64,000 nucleotides of DNA, taken from Acidovorax sp. (GTDB lineage Bacteria; Pseudomonadota; Gammaproteobacteria; Burkholderiales; Burkholderiaceae_C). The notes under the pieces are model-generated. The model was not told the origin of the DNA, did not search any database, and saw only the letters and a list, made by a program, of their open reading frames with translations. The stretch lies in contig JAUXZO010000081.1 in assembly GCA_030692685.1 (NCBI GenBank), forward strand, positions 1 to 64,000. Reading direction: 5' to 3'. Positions 59,693 to 64,000 of this stretch are shown in pieces. The position numbers were made by a program, and so were the translations under genes. Each line of letters opens with the position of its first letter. The first letter of the stretch is position 1.

Positions 59693-59728
59693 AAGGCCCT
59701 GCGCGCTGTGGACAGCGCGCAGGGCCTT
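59693..59728 (-). terminator. Rho-independent terminator, strong palindrome
   Basis: A 16-bp perfect stem AAGGCCCTGCGCGCTG/CAGCGCGCAGGGCCTT with a TGGA loop. On the minus strand it is followed by T residues, so it ends the transcript of the enoyl-CoA hydratase operon and separates it from the Crp/Fnr gene. Confidence 0.85.
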
Positions 59729-59772
59729 GAAAGTGTGGCGATGTGAGGTGCTCAACGTCACCTCAGGGTGGG

Positions 59773-60552
59773 CTACTCGTAGCGGGGCACGCGTTTTTCC
59801 AGAAAAGCGGATATGCCCGCGCCGCCGTTGGCGTGGTGCAGGTTCTTCACGAAGTGATTGCGCTCTTGCCCCAGGTGCTGCGTGAGACTGTTGTGTGGGG
59901 CCTCCGCAAGCAATTCTTTGATGCTTGCCAGGGCGTTGGGTGCGCGCGCATTGAGCTGCTCAGCCAAGGCCAATGCGGCTTCCAGCGCTTGGCCTGAATC
60001 GGCCAGGCGGTTGACCACCCCCAGTGCATGCAAGCGCTCGGCGTCTATGCGGTCACCACACATGAGGATCTCGGTGGCCAATTGGCGGGGCAGGGCGTGC
60101 GCCAGGCTCCAGCTGGCGCCGCCGTCAGGCGACAGAGCCACGTTGCTATAGGCCATCACAAACACCGCGTTGCGTGCCGACACGATGAAGTCGCAGGACA
60201 GCGCCAACGAGAAGCCTGCCCCTGCCGCTGCGCCTTCCACCGCCGCAATCACCGGTTTGGGGTAGGTGCGGATGGTTTCAATCCAGTTGTGCAACCCTTC
60301 GATGCTTTGGGCCTGTACTTCGGGGGCTTCCTGGCGGTTGGCCAGCAGGCGCTGCAGGTTGCCACCCGCGCAGAACATGCCATCGGCACCGGTGATGATC
60401 ACGCTACGGATGTCTGCGCTGCTTTCGGCCCCACCCAAAGCCTCCACGCCCGCTGCATACATCGCTGGATCAATGGCGTTGCGCCGCTCCGGGTTGCGGA
60501 GGGTGAGGATCAGGGTCTGGCCCTGGCTGGTGCTGAGGAGTTCTGCGGGCAT
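59773..60552 (-). CDS. Enoyl-CoA hydratase/isomerase family protein
   Basis: A 259-residue crotonase-fold enzyme. The oxyanion-hole segments GADGMFCAGGNLQRL and VEGAAAGAGFSLALSCDFIV are intact; SNVALSPDGGASWSLAHALP resembles PaaG-type isomerases. The catalytic Asp/Glu pattern suggests hydration or isomerisation of an unsaturated acyl-CoA. It follows the 3-hydroxyacyl-CoA dehydrogenase gene by 33 bases, so the two form a beta-oxidation-like operon. Substrate range unknown. Confidence 0.9.
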   Translation of the reverse strand: MPAELLSTSQGQTLILTLRNPERRNAIDPAMYAAGVEALGGAESSADIRSVIITGADGMFCAGGNLQRLLANRQEAPEVQAQSIEGLHNWIETIRTYPKPVIAAVEGAAAGAGFSLALSCDFIVSARNAVFVMAYSNVALSPDGGASWSLAHALPRQLATEILMCGDRIDAERLHALGVVNRLADSGQALEAALALAEQLNARAPNALASIKELLAEAPHNSLTQHLGQERNHFVKNLHHANGGAGISAFLEKRVPRYE

Positions 60553-60585
60553 GGGGCCTTTGGTAGGTGGCAGTGCCGTTGCGGG

Positions 60586-62109
60586 TCAGTCTTCTTCGAC
60601 GTGTGTGAGGCTCAGGCCGATAGCACCGCGGCGGCGCAGCCAAGGGCTGGGGCGGTAGCGCGTATCACCGTATACGGTCTGCATGTTGAACAGCACTTCG
60701 AGGATGTTGGTCGGGCCCCAACGGTCGCCCATGGCCAACGGGCCCAGGGGGTAGCCCAGGCCCAGCGTGACCGCTGTTTCCAGATCGCGCGGGCTGCAGA
60801 TGCCTTGTTGGCAGATGTCGCTGGCAATGTTCACGATGGTGGCCACCACCCGTTGGGTCACAAACCCTCCGCTGTCGCGGATCACACTTACGGGCTTTCC
60901 GTCGCGCGCGAAAAGTGCATGGGCTGCGTTGCGGATGTCCACCCGCGTGGCAGGGTTGGTTGCGAGCACGCGGCGTTTGGTGGCAGCGTCATCGATCAGC
61001 ATGTCGATGCCGATGGTGCGGGCAGGGTCCAGCCGTTCGACGACGGCCACGGTGGTGATATCGAACCCCAGCGGGGCCACCAGGGTGAGTGCGTGGGGCG
61101 AAGGCGATTGCCCGGTCTCGACGGTGGCGCCCAGGTCTTTGAGCAATTGGTACAGCTCTGCACGCCGTGCTGCGCGGGGAGAGACCCACACCGGAGGGAT
61201 GTTCTCAACGACGGGCACAGGAGCTTCGGGCGGCACCTGCGCCACACCTTCGGCGTAGCGGTAAAAGCCTTCGCCCACCTTTTTGCCCAACACACCGCCT
61301 GCCAGGCGCTGCGCGGTGATCACACTGGGCCGAAAACGGGGTTCGTCGTAGTACTGGCGGTAGATGGCTTCCATCACAGGGTGTGATACATCCAGTGCGG
61401 TCAGGTCCATCAGCTCAAAGGGGCCCAGTTTGAAGCCCACCTGGTCGCGCAGGATGCGGTCGATGGTGACAAAGTCGGCCACCCCTTCGCCCACGATGCG
61501 CAGGGCCTCAGTGCCAAAACCACGGCCCGCGTGGTTGACGATGAACCCGGGGGTGTCTTGGGCCTGCACCGGGGTGTGCCCCATTTGTTGGGTGTAGGCG
61601 GCCAGATCGGCGCAAATGGCGGGGTCGGTTTTGAGGCCTGCGATCACCTCCACCACCTTCATCAAAGGCACCGGATTGAAGAAGTGAAATCCGGCCAGGC
61701 GATCGGGGTGCTTGAGCGCTGCACCGATTGCGGTGACGGAAAGCGACGAGGTGTTGGTTGCGAGCACCGCTTCTCTGCGGACCACGGTTTCAAGTTGCGA
61801 GAACAATGTCTGCTTGGCATCCAGACGCTCTACGATGGCCTCGATGACGAGATCGCAGTGGGCAAGGTCGTTCACTGACTCCACCGGATGGAGGTTGGCT
61901 CCCCACGCGTTTGCCTGGGCTTCGTCAATGCGGCCTTTGGCCACCAGCTTGGCCCATTGATCGTGCAGTGCAGATTTGGCGGTGTCGGCAGCACCCGGGT
62001 TAACGTCCAGCAGAAAAACCTGGCTTCCAGCCTGGGCTGCAATTTGTGCAATGCCCCGGCCCATGGCCCCTGTGCCCACGATGGCGATGTTGGGATACTG
62101 AATTTTCAT
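60586..62109 (-). CDS. 3-hydroxyacyl-CoA dehydrogenase
   Basis: An NAD-dependent enzyme of 507 residues. N-terminal Rossmann motif IAIVGTGAMGRGIAQIAAQA, then ATNTSSLSVTAIGAALKHPD and FHFFNPVPLMKVVEVI with the catalytic His/Glu pair, and the C-terminal domain DTPGFIVNHAGRGFGTEALR. A second 3HCDH C-terminal domain near residues 410-490 (RDSGGFVTQRVVATIVNIAS) gives the length above the usual ~290. This two-copy layout is that of PaaH/PaaC, in phenylacetate or related pathways. ATG 62109. The FimV-like gene starts divergently. Confidence 0.92.
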   Translation of the reverse strand: MKIQYPNIAIVGTGAMGRGIAQIAAQAGSQVFLLDVNPGAADTAKSALHDQWAKLVAKGRIDEAQANAWGANLHPVESVNDLAHCDLVIEAIVERLDAKQTLFSQLETVVRREAVLATNTSSLSVTAIGAALKHPDRLAGFHFFNPVPLMKVVEVIAGLKTDPAICADLAAYTQQMGHTPVQAQDTPGFIVNHAGRGFGTEALRIVGEGVADFVTIDRILRDQVGFKLGPFELMDLTALDVSHPVMEAIYRQYYDEPRFRPSVITAQRLAGGVLGKKVGEGFYRYAEGVAQVPPEAPVPVVENIPPVWVSPRAARRAELYQLLKDLGATVETGQSPSPHALTLVAPLGFDITTVAVVERLDPARTIGIDMLIDDAATKRRVLATNPATRVDIRNAAHALFARDGKPVSVIRDSGGFVTQRVVATIVNIASDICQQGICSPRDLETAVTLGLGYPLGPLAMGDRWGPTNILEVLFNMQTVYGDTRYRPSPWLRRRGAIGLSLTHVEED

Positions 62110-62181
62110 AGCGTCATTATGGCTGTGGCCTTGGGCGGGACTTATGTGCAAGAATCTCCGCAACCAAAACCAGAACATATT

Positions 62182-64000
62182 GTGAATATCCGTAACACCA
62201 TTTTTGGGACCGGTTTGTGGGTGGTCGCTACTGGAGCCTCTGCGCTGTCGCTCGGTGGTAGCCGGGGTGCGGTAGTGCTGGGCGCCCCCGTCGATCTGAC
62301 CTTTGAGGTGCAGCCTGACGCGGGATCGGATGTTGCTTCTTCGTGCGTTGCGGCTTCGCTGGTGTCGGGGGACACCCCCATTGGTGACAACAGGGTGCGT
62401 ATTACGCCCGTTTCCGAAATGCGCGGCAGAGCGTCGGCTGTGCGGGTGCAGGCTGCTGTGGCGGTCGATGAGCCCGTGCTCACCGTCACGCTGACGGCAG
62501 GGTGCACTGGCAAAATTACCCGTACCTATACTTTTCTTTCAGACCTGCCAGCGGCGCTTGTGCGGTCTGCATCACCTGTTGACGTGACGCGCCTGTCACA
62601 GGCCGCCAATAGTGCGGCCGGTCCTGCGCGTGCGCCCCAGGTGGTGCAGTCAGGTCAAGCGGGCGCGCCGGTGGCGCAGCGGTCGGCACCGGCTCCCTCC
62701 ACGCCACCGCCCGCCCGGGCACAGGCGCGCGCGCCTGTGCGCCCCCCTGCACGGCCCAGTGCAGCAGCAAAACCAGCGGCTGCTGCGCCCCAGCCCGCTG
62801 CGCGCTCCCGCCTTGTGGTGGAACCCCTGGATACCTGGCTCGACAGCCCTGTGGCATTGCGGTCCTCACTCGGGCTGTTTGCGGCACCGTCCGACCAACC
62901 CTCAGCGCAGCGCGCTGAAGCGGCTGCGCTCTGGAAGTCGTTCAACGCGCAGCCCCAGGATGTTCAACAGGACAGTGACCAGCTCAAGGCACTTGAAGCC
63001 GACGCCGTGGCTTTGAAGGCACAGGCCAACCGAGACCGTGCGGCCGCGGTGCAACTGCAGCAGCAACTGGAGCTTGCCCAGCAAGAGCGGTTCCCGGCCA
63101 TGGTTGTATACGTGCTGGGTGGTTTGCTTTTGCTGGCACTGTTGGTGGCGGCATGGATATGGACTCGCTTGCGCAAAGCATCCGATAAGGCGGTGCAGGC
63201 ATGGCGTGACTCTGTGGCGCTGGGAAACCGCGATGCTGTGGCCGCCCATGACGCCGCCTTAGGCCTGTCGCCCCATCCTGGAGACACCTGGATGCAGTCG
63301 GGCGCGCTGCAGACACCCTCGGGGATGGTGCCTGTTTCGGCATCGGTGCCGGTTCACGAGGGTTTTGTGTCCACGTCTCCCGCCGTCAGCGGGGCTGCTG
63401 CGTTGACACCGATGACCGAGTCACCACCTGCAACGCAATTGGCACCATCGGCGCCGCCAAGGCCGCCAGTTGCTGTGCCGGTGTCTGCATCTGCAACCGC
63501 GTCAGTTTCCGCTTTGCACATCGTCAATCCCGAAGAGTTGTTCGACGTTCAGCAGCAGGCCGAATTTTTTGTGTCGGTGGGTGAGCACCAGCAGGCCATC
63601 GAGGTGCTGCGCGAGCATATCGCCCAGCACCGGGAGTCCTCGCCCCTGGCCTATCTGGAGCTTTTGCGGCTGTATCACACCCTGAGCCGGGTGGACGAGT
63701 TCACGCAGTTGCGCAAACAGTTCATGCTGTCGTTCAACGCCCAGGTGCCGGAGTTCACGGGATTTCACCGCACGGGCCGCATGCTGTATCACTATACGGA
63801 TGCGCTGGCCGAGATTGAAACCGAGTGGACCTCTCCCGCCGTGCTGATGCTGCTGGAAAAGCTGCTGTTCCGCCGCACAGGCGCAGAAGCTGTGGAGCCG
63901 TTTGATATGGCGGCCTATGACGACCTGCTGCTGCTGTTGTCCATCGCGCAGACTACCCCCGCCAGCGCGCGCGGCGAGCCCGCGCCGCGCAAGCGCACCA
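62182..64000 (+). CDS. FimV-like protein (incomplete, runs off the window)
   Basis: The frame is open from GTG 62182 to the last base, at least 606 codons; the ATG at 62119 in the same frame is an alternative start. An N-terminal hydrophobic segment leads to ALSLGGSRGAVVLGAPVDLT, reminiscent of the FimV N-terminal domain. A Pro/Ala-rich linker follows, then a coiled coil (SDQLKALEADAVALKAQANR and following), one membrane helix (VVYVLGGLLLLALLVAAWIW, near residue 315) and a cytoplasmic TPR-like region with DVQQQAEFFVSVGEHQQAIE. This is the layout of FimV/TspA-type polar scaffolds in type IV pilus assembly. Confidence 0.8.
   Translation, partial: MNIRNTIFGTGLWVVATGASALSLGGSRGAVVLGAPVDLTFEVQPDAGSDVASSCVAASLVSGDTPIGDNRVRITPVSEMRGRASAVRVQAAVAVDEPVLTVTLTAGCTGKITRTYTFLSDLPAALVRSASPVDVTRLSQAANSAAGPARAPQVVQSGQAGAPVAQRSAPAPSTPPPARAQARAPVRPPARPSAAAKPAAAAPQPAARSRLVVEPLDTWLDSPVALRSSLGLFAAPSDQPSAQRAEAAALWKSFNAQPQDVQQDSDQLKALEADAVALKAQANRDRAAAVQLQQQLELAQQERFPAMVVYVLGGLLLLALLVAAWIWTRLRKASDKAVQAWRDSVALGNRDAVAAHDAALGLSPHPGDTWMQSGALQTPSGMVPVSASVPVHEGFVSTSPAVSGAAALTPMTESPPATQLAPSAPPRPPVAVPVSASATASVSALHIVNPEELFDVQQQAEFFVSVGEHQQAIEVLREHIAQHRESSPLAYLELLRLYHTLSRVDEFTQLRKQFMLSFNAQVPEFTGFHRTGRMLYHYTDALAEIETEWTSPAVLMLLEKLLFRRTGAEAVEPFDMAAYDDLLLLLSIAQTTPASARGEPAPRKRT

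Overview
The window is high-GC DNA with dense, short-spaced genes. It reads as chromosome from a betaproteobacterium of the Comamonadaceae, most like Acidovorax and relatives. The basis is the ilvB-ilvH-ilvC-pssA-leuA order, the nadE-glnB pair, the sigma/DUF3619/DUF3106/RDD cluster, chemoreceptors with a terminal xWESF tail, and two families of dispersed repeats that I associate with this family. The taxonomic call is inference from protein and repeat character; no search was run. No prophage, transposase, integrase or CRISPR array is visible.

Layout. 1-5.4 kb: three methyl-accepting chemotaxis proteins (one cut by the window edge), a chemoreceptor gene scrap, and the wreck of an alpha/beta hydrolase gene. 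5.4-12.6 kb: a COG3146 acyltransferase-like gene, nadE-glnB, a LOG-family gene coupled to dgkA, and a leftward sigma factor-DUF3619-DUF3106-RDD cluster. 12.9-19.2 kb: branched-chain amino acid synthesis (ilvBHC), pssA and leuA. leuA is preceded by a leucine-rich leader peptide and an attenuator terminator. 19.3-24.1 kb: a PBP7-type endopeptidase, an IclR regulator, the N-degron transferases bpt and aat, two tRNA-Asn genes and def. 24.3-34.3 kb: glnD, map, purL, a methyltransferase and a DUF808 membrane protein. 34.4-45 kb: ompW, a YdjM-like membrane protein, a Tat-exported intradiol dioxygenase, the ergothioneine pair egtD-egtB, an SPFH lipoprotein, metY and a P2A-type ATPase. 45.3-56.3 kb: a LivK-type binding protein, a TadA-haloalkane dehalogenase fusion, a His-rich LD-carboxypeptidase, a nucleotidyl cyclase-FHA protein, a penicillin acylase, an asparaginase and an L,D-transpeptidase. 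56.4-62.1 kb: acyl-CoA catabolism (acyl-CoA dehydrogenase, APH-like kinase, Crp/Fnr regulator, enoyl-CoA hydratase, 3-hydroxyacyl-CoA dehydrogenase). 62.2 kb to the end: an incomplete FimV-like protein.

How genes work together. GlnD modifies the PII protein GlnB, and both are here. IlvB, IlvH, IlvC and LeuA lead from pyruvate to valine, isoleucine and leucine. EgtD and EgtB carry out the core steps to ergothioneine sulfoxide. Bpt and Aat add N-terminal Leu or Phe to mark proteins for ClpS/ClpAP. The adjacent ACAD and APH genes match the two halves of animal ACAD10/11.

The most notable signals are: (1) a palindromic ~55-bp repeat (family A), nine copies plus one half copy in 64 kb, four of them read as protein and one supplying the Shine-Dalgarno site of pssA; (2) a second GC-rich family (B), which with family A occupies six of the ten convergent gene junctions; (3) the TadA-dehalogenase fusion with every catalytic residue of both domains retained; (4) the leuA attenuator, possibly with a leaderless leader peptide; and (5) FNR-type palindromes upstream of a P-type ATPase, ompW and a chemoreceptor.
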